This document shows positions 1-8,711 of a stretch of 42,610 bases of DNA, piece by piece. This DNA is from Caldisericum exile (lineage in GTDB: Bacteria; Caldisericota; Caldisericia; Caldisericales; Caldisericaceae). How positions within the stretch are numbered: position 1 is the first letter of the stretch; the number at the start of each line of letters is the position of its first letter. The notes beneath the pieces are model-generated. The model saw nothing but the letters and a program-made list of their open reading frames with translations, was not told the DNA's origin and made no database searches. A program made the translations under genes and the position numbers. The stretch covers positions 8,556 to 51,165 of the forward strand of contig DYKR01000003.1 in NCBI GenBank assembly GCA_020722505.1, written 5' to 3'.

Positions 1-2395
1 TCTCTTGCCTACAAGTCAAAAGCCCCAAATTCTCCTGCATCATGTGACGCATAACCCTCTTCACGGTTCTCCATACAATCGCATCATGATAAAATATCCA
101 CTGAACATCAAACGGACGATAAAGCACAGGCAAAATATATTTATAAAGATTGGCATCGGGTATAGATTGAAGCGAATTCCATGCCTTTCTGATGCTCCAC
201 CCTTTCTTCTTGTTTATTTGGAAAAATGTGTGTAGGTCTTCATCTGAAAGTTTGCTATTTTTAAAATTCAATATTCTACTCTCAAGTGCTTTTTTATCCC
301 TATCAATCACAAAATTGTCTCTTGCAGTTACAATTCCCGTACTATTAACAGGAAAAATATCCGTTATCTTCAGGAACTTATCATAATCCTCTAAAAGTTC
401 TTCGTTTCTTGGCACAAAAAGATAAAATTCTGATTTCGGCGCAAGTTGCTTCCACTCGGTTGTTTTAATGTCATTTGATAAGAGATACTCATATTTTTCT
501 TCTCTCAGGCCCCACACCTCAGAGTGATAAACCTTGCTATCTTTTTCATCCTTTTTCTTTATGAAGAATGCAATAGCAACTCCTTGCCTAATATCAAAAA
601 CGTTTTCATCTTTACTGCCATCGGGGCATCTTTCTTTTTTCAAACTATTTCCGTGCAAATCCAAAATATAAATTTCATTAAAGGTCTTCATTAACGATTG
701 GCGCATTCCCCTAAAGGTGGGGTTGTCAAGATAACTATGATTGGTAATAAAGCCTAACACTCCCTCACCTGTCTTATTTATTTTCCACTGGGCAAAGCGG
801 ATAAACTTAACATAGTCATCTTGAAGCCATTTTGGATTTCTCTCGTTTAATGATTTTCCATTAAACTCATAATAACTTTGAACTCCATCAACATCTTCTT
901 TAAGGAGTTTCTCTATCCAATCACTATTGTTTGAAGATATTCCAGAATAGGGTGGATTCCCCATTATCACAAGAATAGGAAATTCTAACTTGACTTTCCC
1001 TGCGCTCTTTGACTCTTCCGAAATAGAAGTCATTATTGGTATATCCGAAACACCAATCTCACTCATTTCAAGAGTGTTTGTAAGATAATACTTTATCCTT
1101 TCATCTGAGGAAAGTTCATAACCGTAATCTTTTAACAAGAAAGAAAGCCTTATATGCCCTATTACATAAGGTGCCATCATAAGCTCGAAGGCATAGAAAT
1201 CTTCAAGAATATGGTTTTTAATAAAGCCTTTTAGATTTCCCTCGCCATACTTTTCTTTAAATTCATCGACTGCTATTTTTATCGCCTCCTCCAAAAATGA
1301 GAGCGTGCCACCTGCAGGATCAAGCACAGTAACTTTTTTATCGGATAGCCCATCGCTTATGCCAAACTTTTCTTTAAGAATTGTGTTTAAAGAGCGCGTT
1401 ATATAAGAAACAACAGGATGTGGTGTATAGTAAACTCCGCGCCTTTCTCTTTCTTCAGGGTCATACTCGAAGAGGAAATTTTCGTAAAAATAGATAACAG
1501 GGTCTTCCCCCTTTTTCTCAATTTTGTATTTCTCAAAAATATCATTTATGTTGACATTCTTAAGAAGATAGGCAATATCGTCAATAATCCACTCCATCTG
1601 TTCGGGGATATCCTCAAGAGAGATAATTCTAAAAATATCCCTTAAAATTCCAAAGGTCTTAGGAATTACATAAAATGCCTCACGTCTATTAAACTCGTTT
1701 TTACTACGCATCCTTGCAGTAAACAGTCCATAAGTAAGGGTTTGCGCATATAGGTCACAAAAATCATCTCTATCAATGCCCGTAATTAAATATTTCTCAA
1801 AACTTTCATAAAGCCCTTGCAAAAATTTCTCACCCTCATTGAGTTGTGAAAATACAACCCACTTAAGCATCTTTGTTTTGTCTGCAAGCAACTTTGCGAT
1901 TTCTTCGGGAGTGAAAGTTTGAGGCAGTGCAAAGGAGAAGAATTTACTAAAGAAATTCTTAATCTCTTTCTCTTTTGACCTTGCAACTTGTGTTACATTT
2001 AAGGTAAGTAAGTCATAAGGACGAATAATTTCAATTTTATCAACAAGGGCCCCATCTCTATAAAGTCTAAATTCAAGAAGATTAGTCAAAAGCAAATTAG
2101 GGAATGCCTTACGATATCTGTCAAGTTGCTCGCTTCTTTCTACTTTGTTGAGATCATCTTTTGAAATATCTTTAACCTCTATATAACCTATGATTTCATC
2201 TTTGCCTTTCCAGATTTTAATGTCTGGGTTGCCTGCTTCGGTTTGTTTCGGGAGGATGCGCACATCGATATCAAAGTTTAAGTGCTTTTTTGAAAAATTT
2301 AAAAGGAAATCTTTGAGTATAGAGTAAAAACTCTCCTCTCTTGTATCGCCTTTATCATAAATTTTTTTAATTTCCCTAAGGTAACTCTCAACCAC
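1..2395 (-). CDS. Single-chain type IIG/ISP-like restriction-modification enzyme (3' end outside window)
   Basis: Reading from a GTG at 2395, the frame stays open for 798 codons to the window edge; an in-frame TGA lies two codons upstream, so this is the furthest possible start. No clear ribosome site is seen. Near residue 60 there is a PD-(D/E)XK-like nuclease pattern (NPDIKIW, then GYIEVKD). Around residues 359-366 is a SAM-binding motif I variant, DPAGGTLS (1298-1321), followed by NPPYSG (about 944-958), the catalytic motif IV of N6-adenine methyltransferases. The last 200 residues (NSTGIVTARDNF, YRPFDVQWIFYH) resemble the type ISP specificity domain. No helicase fits between nuclease and methylase, so it looks like a fused endonuclease-methylase that cuts and modifies the same site. 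Family assignment is from motifs; the recognition site is unknown. Confidence 0.8.
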   Translation of the reverse strand, partial: MVESYLREIKKIYDKGDTREESFYSILKDFLLNFSKKHLNFDIDVRILPKQTEAGNPDIKIWKGKDEIIGYIEVKDISKDDLNKVERSEQLDRYRKAFPNLLLTNLLEFRLYRDGALVDKIEIIRPYDLLTLNVTQVARSKEKEIKNFFSKFFSFALPQTFTPEEIAKLLADKTKMLKWVVFSQLNEGEKFLQGLYESFEKYLITGIDRDDFCDLYAQTLTYGLFTARMRSKNEFNRREAFYVIPKTFGILRDIFRIISLEDIPEQMEWIIDDIAYLLKNVNINDIFEKYKIEKKGEDPVIYFYENFLFEYDPEERERRGVYYTPHPVVSYITRSLNTILKEKFGISDGLSDKKVTVLDPAGGTLSFLEEAIKIAVDEFKEKYGEGNLKGFIKNHILEDFYAFELMMAPYVIGHIRLSFLLKDYGYELSSDERIKYYLTNTLEMSEIGVSDIPIMTSISEESKSAGKVKLEFPILVIMGNPPYSGISSNNSDWIEKLLKEDVDGVQSYYEFNGKSLNERNPKWLQDDYVKFIRFAQWKINKTGEGVLGFITNHSYLDNPTFRGMRQSLMKTFNEIYILDLHGNSLKKERCPDGSKDENVFDIRQGVAIAFFIKKKDEKDSKVYHSEVWGLREEKYEYLLSNDIKTTEWKQLAPKSEFYLFVPRNEELLEDYDKFLKITDIFPVNSTGIVTARDNFVIDRDKKALESRILNFKNSKLSDEDLHTFFQINKKKGWSIRKAWNSLQSIPDANLYKYILPVLYRPFDVQWIFYHDAIVWRTVKRVMRHMMQENLGLLTCRQE

Positions 2396-3080
2396 GTTTC
2401 AATTTTACATTAAATTAGATAAAAACAAAATAGTTTTATAAAAATTTGAGCCTTTTTAGTTCTATTTTTCTTTAATGAAGCCAAAAGAACTGTTGAAGGC
2501 ATGCAGTAAAAAGGATAAAAATACAGAAAGCCGATAAGAAAATACCCAAAGACCTTTTCTTAACCAAAAATAATTTTGTATGGCATACTCTATACTCGGT
2601 CATCCTGAGGAACGGTAGCGACGAAGGATCTAATATTTGAGCGTGAAACATATCCCCCTCAAGACTCCCCCTGAATAACAACAAACATAAAGGATGAGAT
2701 TCCTCGCTTACACTCGGAATGACGGAGTAATAGTAAAAGGAACCTCCTCAAGGCTCCCCTAGGTAAAAAACAACCTCCTCAAAACTCTCCCAAATACAAT
2801 AAAAAGGATAAGGAAGATCATATTAATGCTTTTTTTCTGTCGTTTTGTGGTTTTGGGGGAGTATCGAGGGGGCTTTTGCCCCTCGAATGTAAGATTCTTC
2901 CTCGCTTAATTCGTTTGCTCGTCGGAATGACACCGTGAAGGCAAACAGCGCCTCGTCAGAATGACGGCTGATCTTCGCACTTGCTTATGTAAGGAAAAGA
3001 TTACAGAATGACACTCTACACTCAGTTATCGCACAGAAATACAATTGCGAAGGAGTAAAAATAAACAACGCAACAAAAAC
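2396..3080. repeat. Non-coding gap with degenerate dispersed repeats
   Basis: This 685-base stretch has no convincing gene. It contains several imperfect copies of a unit built around TCATTCCGA...GCGAAGGATCTT or its complement: 2598-2632, 2691-2724, 2888-2945, 2951-2979 and a poor one near 3004. A second motif, CCTCAAGACTCCCC-like, occurs near 2655, 2745 and 2772. A perfect 7-bp inverted repeat (CGAGGGG / CCCCTCG, 7-nt loop) sits at 2865-2885. The 23 bases at 2923-2945 recur at 23506-23528 on the other strand with one mismatch. A 70-codon ORF on the minus strand crosses the repeats and is probably not a gene. Confidence 0.6.
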
Positions 3081-4205
3081 CTACTTTTTTAAATACACTC
3101 TTTTTATTCTTTTATTAAGTCTTGTAAGGATTTCATAGGGAATGGTTAAGGCTCTTTGTGAGAATTCTTCAAGTGTTATTGCCTTATCACCTTGAGAGCC
3201 AAAAATTACAACCTCATTCCCTGGATGTATATAAGGAAACCCAGTAACGTCAATCATTAGCATATCCATTGTAATTGTGCCAACAATCCTTGCAAACTGC
3301 CCTTTTACAAGCACATAACCAGTATTGGAAAGATTTCTTGGCACTCCATCTGCATACCCAATGGGAACAGTTGCAATAGTCTTATCACCATCAGTTATAT
3401 AAGTTCTACCATAACTAATCGCTTCACCTTTTTTATAATGCGATACCTTTATAATCCTTGTTTTTAAAGAAACTGCTTTAGAAAAATCGTTTGGCAAAGC
3501 CAAATTTATATTTGGAGACACGCCGTAAAGGAGTATGCCAGGTCTTAGGGCATCGTAATAAGCCTCCCTAAAATTTAAAATAGTAGCACTATTTGCAGCA
3601 TGCACAAGAGGTGGTTTAATTTTCCTATTTTGTAAACCGTTTAAAAGTGTATTAAACTTTTTAATTTGAAATTCTGTGTATTCTTTACTACTATCTGCGC
3701 TTGAAAAATGCGTGTATATACCTTCTATGAAAACATTTCTAAAGGAGGATAATTCTTCAAAAATGGACATTACCTCATTAGGGTCTACTCCAAGTCGATG
3801 CATTCCTGTGTCTACTTTCAAATGTATATAAAGGGGGGTATCTAACTTATACTCCTTTAACCTTTTTATAAAATCTTTATCAAAAAGTGTTATCCGAATG
3901 TCATTAACTGCTGCAACTTCTAAGTTTCTTGTATCAACATAACCCAAAACAAGAATTGGGTTTTTAATACCACCCTCTCTTAACTCAAGGGCTTCTTCCA
4001 TTGAGGCAACGGCGAAGGCAAAAGCCGAGTGTTTTTCTAACTCCCTTGCGATTTCTTTTGCCCCAAGACCGTATGCATCTGCCTTAACAACACAGATCAC
4101 CCTATTAGTAGGCGTTAAATTCTTTATTGCTTCAAAGTTATTCTTTATACTTTCAAGATTAATTTCAACCCATGTGGGTCGATTCATTTCAATTTCATCA
4201 ACCAT
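3081..4205 (-). CDS. alr: Alanine racemase
   Basis: PLP-dependent racemase converting L-alanine to D-alanine for peptidoglycan synthesis in the cytoplasm; 374 aa, the usual family length. The PLP-binding lysine is K41 in VVKADAYGLG, and the second-subunit tyrosine region is AISYGRTY followed by VPIGYADG. The start is placed at ATG 4205 because AAAGGAGA lies four to five bases upstream; the frame extends eight codons further, but that start has no ribosome site. It is divergent from surE, with only 51 bases between the two starts, full of TATAAT-like boxes on both strands. Its 3' side faces the repeat-rich gap. Confidence 0.95.
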   Translation of the reverse strand: MVDEIEMNRPTWVEINLESIKNNFEAIKNLTPTNRVICVVKADAYGLGAKEIARELEKHSAFAFAVASMEEALELREGGIKNPILVLGYVDTRNLEVAAVNDIRITLFDKDFIKRLKEYKLDTPLYIHLKVDTGMHRLGVDPNEVMSIFEELSSFRNVFIEGIYTHFSSADSSKEYTEFQIKKFNTLLNGLQNRKIKPPLVHAANSATILNFREAYYDALRPGILLYGVSPNINLALPNDFSKAVSLKTRIIKVSHYKKGEAISYGRTYITDGDKTIATVPIGYADGVPRNLSNTGYVLVKGQFARIVGTITMDMLMIDVTGFPYIHPGNEVVIFGSQGDKAITLEEFSQRALTIPYEILTRLNKRIKRVYLKK

Positions 4206-4244
4206 AAAATTCTCCTTTGAAAATATCAATTATTATTATATCAT

Positions 4245-4250
4245 TATAAT
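4245..4250 (+). promoter_or_regulatory. -10 box placing the surE transcript start at or next to its ATG
   Basis: A perfect TATAAT ends six bases before the surE ATG (4257), where a transcription start would normally fall. There is no purine-rich ribosome site between them. This suggests a leaderless surE mRNA. No good -35 is visible at 17 bp, so the call is tentative; TATAAT-like sequences also serve the divergent alr. Confidence 0.4.
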
Positions 4251-4256
4251 ATAACT

Positions 4257-5015
4257 ATGAACATTTTGCTTACAAACGATGATAGTATTGAATCTGAAGG
4301 CTTAAAGGCGCTTGGAAAAGAACTCTCAACTATTGGGAGGGTTTTTGTAGTTGCACCACAGAAACCTCAAAGTGCAGGCAGTCATGCTACAACTCTCCAT
4401 AAGCCTTTGAGAGCAGAAAAATTCCCGCTAAACATTGGAGAAATATCATCCTTTAGAGTTTCTGGAACTCCTTCCGACTGTGTTCTTCTTGGAATTGACC
4501 TTCTTATAAAAGAGACTGTTGATATAGTTGTATCGGGCATAAATAAAGGTCCAAACCTTGGCGACGATGTAATTTATTCAGGAACTGTAGCTGGAGCAAG
4601 GGAAGGTGCGATAAACAATAAACTATCTTTTGCAATCTCTGTAAATGATTTTGAAAACCCCGATTTTATTTACATTAGTAAACTATCCGTTAAAATTATC
4701 GATGCACTAATAAAGGTTATTGAAAGAAAAAATTTATACTTTAACATAAATTTTCCAAACTTAAGGAAAACAACCATTAAAGGAGTAAAGTTTGCAAGAC
4801 TTGCAAGAAGAAGATACAAGAACAGAATTACAGTTGGTAAAGACCCTTTCCAAAAGGAATTCTATTGGATCGGGGGAACCTTAGACGATCCATTAGAAGA
4901 TGAGACAGATTCAAAATACGTAGAGGAAGGATTTATAGCCATTACACCACTTCTTATAGACCAAACAAATTTCGATGTTTTAAATGAACTCAAAAATTTT
5001 GAAATAAAAATTTAA
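4257..5015 (+). CDS. surE: 5'/3'-nucleotidase SurE
   Basis: Metal-dependent survival-protein phosphatase that dephosphorylates nucleoside 5'- and 3'-monophosphates; 252 aa, full length. The N-terminus MNILLTNDD carries the metal-binding aspartates D8 and D9, and the other conserved loops are SGTPSDC (with the S/T-rich metal site) and VSGINKGPNLGDDVIYSGTV. No Shine-Dalgarno precedes the ATG and a TATAAT box lies only six bases upstream, so it may be translated from a leaderless transcript. It converges with the M24 peptidase gene; two small AT-rich inverted repeats (5030-5046 and 5053-5067) lie between the two 3' ends. Confidence 0.95.
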   Translation: MNILLTNDDSIESEGLKALGKELSTIGRVFVVAPQKPQSAGSHATTLHKPLRAEKFPLNIGEISSFRVSGTPSDCVLLGIDLLIKETVDIVVSGINKGPNLGDDVIYSGTVAGAREGAINNKLSFAISVNDFENPDFIYISKLSVKIIDALIKVIERKNLYFNINFPNLRKTTIKGVKFARLARRRYKNRITVGKDPFQKEFYWIGGTLDDPLEDETDSKYVEEGFIAITPLLIDQTNFDVLNELKNFEIKI

Positions 5016-5029
5016 AAAAATTATACAAG

Positions 5030-5067
5030 AGGTTTCTAAAAAACCTACAAGTCTTTTAAGTTAAAAG
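5030..5067. terminator. Possible weak bidirectional terminator between surE and the M24 peptidase
   Basis: Two small inverted repeats lie in the 61-base convergent gap: AGGTTT/AAACCT around a 5-base loop (5030-5046) and the near-perfect AT palindrome CTTTTAA-G-TTAAAAG (5053-5067). Stem strength is low and the T tracts are short, so termination is plausible from position rather than demonstrated. Confidence 0.3.
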
Positions 5068-5076
5068 CGTTTTACA

Positions 5077-6132
5077 CTAAACTACAATTATATCGTGAGG
5101 TAAATCGATTAGGTTTTCAATTGAATCTTCTTTAATTATTACCGTGTCCTCAAGCCTTAAACCAAACCTACCTTCAAAATAGACACCTGGCTCAATAGTA
5201 ATGACCATGTTCTCTTGAAGAATATAAGGAGAGTTTGCATTTACATAGGGAAGTTCGTGTATCTCTAAGCCTACCCCATGTCCAAGACCGTGTTTAAAGT
5301 ATTCTCCAAGACCATTATTAGCAATATAATCCCGAACAAGTTTATCAAGTTCTGAAGCCTTTAAGCCCGCTTTTGCTTTTTCTCTTCCGAGTTTTTGGGC
5401 ATTTTCAATTACGGAATATGCCTTTTTAACTTCGCTATCAACATCACCTATGGAAACAACCCTTGTTGTATCTGATGCAAAACCTTCAAAAAATACACCA
5501 AAATCAAAAACAATGGGAACATGTTCTTTTATGGTATTCAAAGATGCAACACCATGCGGAAGTGAGCCTCTTTCTCCTGAAGCAACAATTGTAGTAAAAG
5601 AGGGCTTTTCACCACCATATTTTTTAAAACGGTATTCCAACTCAGAAGCAATATCCGTTTCAGTAATACCTGGTTTAAGAAGTTTAATGGTATCTAAAAA
5701 AGCCGAAGTAGATATAGAACATGCTTTTCTAATTTTTTCAAGTTCTTCGTCTGTTTTAACCATCCTTATTTCTTCAACAAAATTTGTTAATGGGGCAATG
5801 ACCAAAAAACCTAAATTTTTAAGCGCTCTGTAAGTATGAAGGTTAATTTTGTATTCCTCTACACCCAAAAAGTGAACTTTGTGTTTTAAGAGAACATTCT
5901 TTACGTTAGATGCAATATCTCCTGCGTATTCTATTATTTTAACATCTTTTGTTACTTCCTTATTTGCCTGTTCGGTAAAGCGGGAATCAACAAAAAGGTA
6001 AATTTCCGGTGGCACAACAACTGCAAATCCTTCTTCTCCTGTGAAATTTGTAAGATACCTCACGTTTTCAATTTTACTAACAAAAAAGGCACCTAAATTA
6101 AACTCTTCTATCTTTTCAAAAATCTTTTCCAT
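5077..6132 (-). CDS. M24 family Xaa-Pro aminopeptidase / dipeptidase
   Basis: Cytoplasmic metallopeptidase of the pita-bread fold that removes residues N-terminal to proline; 351 aa, normal for PepP/PepQ-type bacterial enzymes. The five metal ligands are visible in order: D in VFDFG, D in SDTTRV, H in HGLGHGVGLEIHELPY, E in TIEPGVY and E in LRLEDTV. The N-terminal third is the creatinase-like domain. The start is ATG 6132, preceded by AAGGAGG at good spacing; an earlier in-frame start at 6150 lacks this. Start and upstream gene end lie 11 bases apart, so it appears to be the last gene of the pilus operon; a direct role in pili is not implied. PepP versus PepQ cannot be decided by eye. Confidence 0.9.
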   Translation of the reverse strand: MEKIFEKIEEFNLGAFFVSKIENVRYLTNFTGEEGFAVVVPPEIYLFVDSRFTEQANKEVTKDVKIIEYAGDIASNVKNVLLKHKVHFLGVEEYKINLHTYRALKNLGFLVIAPLTNFVEEIRMVKTDEELEKIRKACSISTSAFLDTIKLLKPGITETDIASELEYRFKKYGGEKPSFTTIVASGERGSLPHGVASLNTIKEHVPIVFDFGVFFEGFASDTTRVVSIGDVDSEVKKAYSVIENAQKLGREKAKAGLKASELDKLVRDYIANNGLGEYFKHGLGHGVGLEIHELPYVNANSPYILQENMVITIEPGVYFEGRFGLRLEDTVIIKEDSIENLIDLPHDIIVV

Positions 6133-6142
6133 CACAACCTCC

Positions 6143-6412
6143 TTAGTCAAATGGGTTTTGTCTGCCTAAATCGGTGGGCTGTGGTTCAAGTGATGGCACA
6201 GGGACTTTTCTTATCTGGATCTGTTCGTCGATGAATTCAACATTTCCTCTCTTAACTTGTGGTAAACTTACATTTGTAACTTTTTCAATCTTAAATATAT
6301 AAGGTAATGCTGCATTCCAGGCAAAGAAAATAAAAAGAAGCACAAGGATAATAATAATCGTTTCCTTTGAAATTTTAAATTTTACAGGCTTTTTTTGCTT
6401 TTTATCGTCCAT
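6143..6412 (-). CDS. Small single-pass membrane protein, PilP/GspC-like tail
   Basis: An 89-aa protein with a lysine-rich cytoplasmic N-terminus, one membrane helix (about residues 17-38) and a short extracytoplasmic tail ending in GRQNPFD. A GR-x-(D/N)PF motif is typical of PilP and GspC-type inner-membrane partners of type IV pilus and type II secretion systems, and the gene directly follows pilO. ATG 6412 is preferred because AGGAA lies nine bases upstream; the GTG at 6421, overlapping the pilO stop as GTGA, is possible but too close to that site. It is far shorter than classical PilP (about 170 aa) and lacks the secretin-binding beta domain. I infer a minimal pilus alignment protein. Confidence 0.65.
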   Translation of the reverse strand: MDDKKQKKPVKFKISKETIIIILVLLFIFFAWNAALPYIFKIEKVTNVSLPQVKRGNVEFIDEQIQIRKVPVPSLEPQPTDLGRQNPFD

Positions 6413-6417
6413 TTTAA

Positions 6418-7002
6418 TCACTTCCTTTGGGAAAGATTTATACTACCGTTTATCGAAACTATATACTTTGTAGTCGAAGTTTGACCTGTTTCGACGGTTT
6501 TTAAAATATCAACTCTTAAAAAAGAAATTATCTCGGGGTAGTTATTTTTCAGCATGCTTAAAAATTTTGTAACATTCTCGTATTTTGATCCCTCGTATTT
6601 TAAATCAAAGACTGCAACATTTTGGGCAGCACCTTTAGTATCTCCTTGAAAAGTTAGCGAAACAATGGAACCGCCGCTACCCTTTGCTAAAGAAACAAAC
6701 TGAAGAGAGAAAAGAAATTCATCCTTTGTTTCTGGAAGAATATTTTTTAGTTCTACAAGCCTGTCGTTATACAAATTGATCTCATTTTCAAGAGAAGTAA
6801 GCCTTTCCTGAGCAAGCAATAAAAGGTTTAGTTTTTCTTCCGCTTTTAAAATCTGGCCGTTAAGTCCTTTAATTTCCTCAATCTTAGGTGCAACTATATA
6901 GAAGTAAAAAGCAACTGCAATCAATACAAAAACAATTACTGCTGCAACAATCTTTGTGCTAACATTTAAACTCAATGGCTTATTTGCTATGTTGTCTTTC
7001 AT
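6418..7002 (-). CDS. pilO: Type IV pilus inner-membrane protein PilO
   Basis: Bitopic alignment-subcomplex protein that pairs with PilN; 194 aa, family-like length. It has a short basic N-terminus, one membrane helix (about residues 17-39), a coiled coil rich in Leu/Glu (ILKAEEKLNLLLLAQERLTS onward) and a C-terminal ferredoxin-like domain. Sequence identity in this family is weak, so the call rests on architecture and on lying directly after pilM and pilN. ATG 7002 overlaps the pilN stop as ATGA, implying coupled translation; an in-frame ATG 18 bases earlier is less likely. Confidence 0.8.
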   Translation of the reverse strand: MKDNIANKPLSLNVSTKIVAAVIVFVLIAVAFYFYIVAPKIEEIKGLNGQILKAEEKLNLLLLAQERLTSLENEINLYNDRLVELKNILPETKDEFLFSLQFVSLAKGSGGSIVSLTFQGDTKGAAQNVAVFDLKYEGSKYENVTKFLSMLKNNYPEIISFLRVDILKTVETGQTSTTKYIVSINGSINLSQRK

Positions 7003-7583
7003 TTTCCCATCCCTTTCCATTTAAAAGAAATGCTAAATGTAACATAGTTGGGGCTATTAGGAAGCGGAACATAAGGCACATCATAATTATCTACTTTAAT
7101 ATCTGATAGATTAGGATTCATCGAAAGTCCTCTTACTGTCCAAGCAAGATGCTGTAAGTCTTTTGTATGTCCTGTAATTTTAACAACATTATCCACCGAA
7201 TCTAAATTAACGTTTTCGATAACAGTTTCTTTCGGAATGGAAATTGCAATATCGTTAAGTAAATTATTTACATCGATTTGTGAATTCACCAGTTTTTCAA
7301 TTGTAGTCTCATAGTAAAAAACACTTTCTCCAAGTTTATTTCTTAGGTTAAGTGTATCTTCGACCTTTTTCAAAGAAGCAATACGAATATTTAGTTCATT
7401 TAGATAATTTGTTTTAGTGTATACTTGGTAGTAAATACCAGCGTAGATAACAAAGAGAGCAATTAGAAAGGTTATACCAATTTTAATAATAGTTTGCGTC
7501 TCTCTGTCTAAAGGTTTCTTAATCTTCCTCTTATGGGGGAGAAGATTAATATCAATCTCATAAATATCAAGTTGGTTTGCCAT
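6999..7583 (-). CDS. pilN: Type IV pilus inner-membrane protein PilN
   Basis: Fimbrial assembly protein of the PilN family, 194 aa. The N-terminal cytoplasmic stretch contains INLLPHKRK, matching the INLLP motif by which PilN docks on PilM. One membrane helix follows (about residues 30-49), then a coiled coil (LNELNIRIASLKKVEDTLN) and an alpha/beta periplasmic-type domain. GAGGAG lies four to seven bases before the ATG, overlapping the pilM 3' end. Adjacent to pilM and pilO in the canonical order. Confidence 0.88.
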   Translation of the reverse strand: MANQLDIYEIDINLLPHKRKIKKPLDRETQTIIKIGITFLIALFVIYAGIYYQVYTKTNYLNELNIRIASLKKVEDTLNLRNKLGESVFYYETTIEKLVNSQIDVNNLLNDIAISIPKETVIENVNLDSVDNVVKITGHTKDLQHLAWTVRGLSMNPNLSDIKVDNYDVPYVPLPNSPNYVTFSISFKWKGMGK

Positions 7584-7584
7584 A

Positions 7585-8697
7585 TTAGCTCCTCACTTTC
7601 ATCTTTTTCTCAACTTTTTTAACTTGATGCTCTTTTAACGCAAGACCTGTAGCAGTTGCAAACATGGGTGCCATTTCATACATATATTCTCTTGTAAACA
7701 GATTAGGGTCGTATTTTGCAATATCAGCAAAAAGCCTATTCACAACGGTAGGATAATTAGTTTCAGCTTCAAGGTATTTATCAATATTTTTCAAATTGGC
7801 AGTTCCACCTTCTAATATCACTGTCACCTCACTTATTTTATTATCATTATATTTTGCAAAATAATAACTGATGGAACGTTTTAACTCCAAAGAAAGTTCT
7901 TTTAAATCCTCTAAAACTGAATTGAAAATCTCGGAATTCGTGTCCAGTAAATCAAGGTCTTTCTTCTTTTTTTCTTCGGCTTCTTTAAAGTCTAAACCGA
8001 AATAGTAAGATATTTTCTCGGTTAACTTTTTTCCTCCCCACGGAATGATTCTTGAGAATCTCACCAATCCTTTATCAACCAAATTAATAGTTGTGTAGTT
8101 ATGGCCAAGATTCACAACGGCAAGAATTCTATTTTTACCCATTGCAACTTCACCCAAAAAACGGAACAGTCTTAAAATAGAAAATGCTTCAACTTCAATA
8201 GAGACAAGTTCAAGACCTAAACTTTTAAAAAGTTCTATTGTAGTTTGAACTGCATCCATGGGAGCTGCGGCAAACAAAATGTGTAGTTTTTCTTGATTGC
8301 CATCCTTTACCTTACTCAATATCTGATAATCAAAAGACATCTGGTCTATTTGTGCTGGAAGAATTTTATCAACTTCCCATTTAATAGCTTCATGCAACTC
8401 ATGAGGAGGAAGATCATCCATAATGAGCTCTCTTACGGTTACCAGTTTACCTGAAGCAGAAGTGACAACCCTATTACCGATAAAAGAATAATAAGAAAGC
8501 AAATTTTGTAATGCATCTTTAACTTCAGACATTTTTTCAATTCTACCTTCTACAATTGCGCCTTCAGGTAAATCGAGTAATCCAAAGTTTACGAGTTTTA
8601 AACTATCTCCTTTTCTTTCAAACTGCGCCATCTTTATAAAACCGGAGCCCAAATCAACTCCGATAATTGGCATTTTATTTTTGCTAAATAGTCCCAT
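7585..8697 (-). CDS. pilM: Type IV pilus assembly ATPase-like protein PilM
   Basis: Actin-fold cytoplasmic component that binds the PilN N-terminus and links the pilus motor to the inner-membrane ring; 370 aa. The phosphate-1 motif is IGVDLGSGFIKM near residue 12, the interior strand VNLGHNYTTINLV near residue 200, and ILEGGTANLKNI near residue 295 matches the adenosine motif of the FtsA/PilM superfamily. GGAGGT stands six bases before the ATG. Next gene pilN begins two bases after its stop. Confidence 0.92.
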   Translation of the reverse strand: MGLFSKNKMPIIGVDLGSGFIKMAQFERKGDSLKLVNFGLLDLPEGAIVEGRIEKMSEVKDALQNLLSYYSFIGNRVVTSASGKLVTVRELIMDDLPPHELHEAIKWEVDKILPAQIDQMSFDYQILSKVKDGNQEKLHILFAAAPMDAVQTTIELFKSLGLELVSIEVEAFSILRLFRFLGEVAMGKNRILAVVNLGHNYTTINLVDKGLVRFSRIIPWGGKKLTEKISYYFGLDFKEAEEKKKKDLDLLDTNSEIFNSVLEDLKELSLELKRSISYYFAKYNDNKISEVTVILEGGTANLKNIDKYLEAETNYPTVVNRLFADIAKYDPNLFTREYMYEMAPMFATATGLALKEHQVKKVEKKMKVRS

Positions 8698-8711
8698 TTG
8701 CTACCTCCAAT

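Noticed and set aside
2472-2684. 70-codon minus-strand ORF with a lipobox-like FTAC near its end
   Set aside because: It runs through the dispersed repeats, has no ribosome site, and stops eight residues after the cysteine, so it is at best a relic.
2865-2885. GC-rich inverted repeat as a terminator
   Set aside because: Stem is perfect over 7 bp, but no T tract follows in either direction and no gene ends nearby on the plus strand; kept only as part of the repeat region.
2598-2979. CRISPR array
   Set aside because: Copies are degenerate, in mixed orientation and irregularly spaced, with no constant spacers and no cas genes in the window.
5450-5833. 127-codon plus-strand ORF
   Set aside because: Fully antisense to the M24 peptidase gene, whose motifs are intact; shadow frame.
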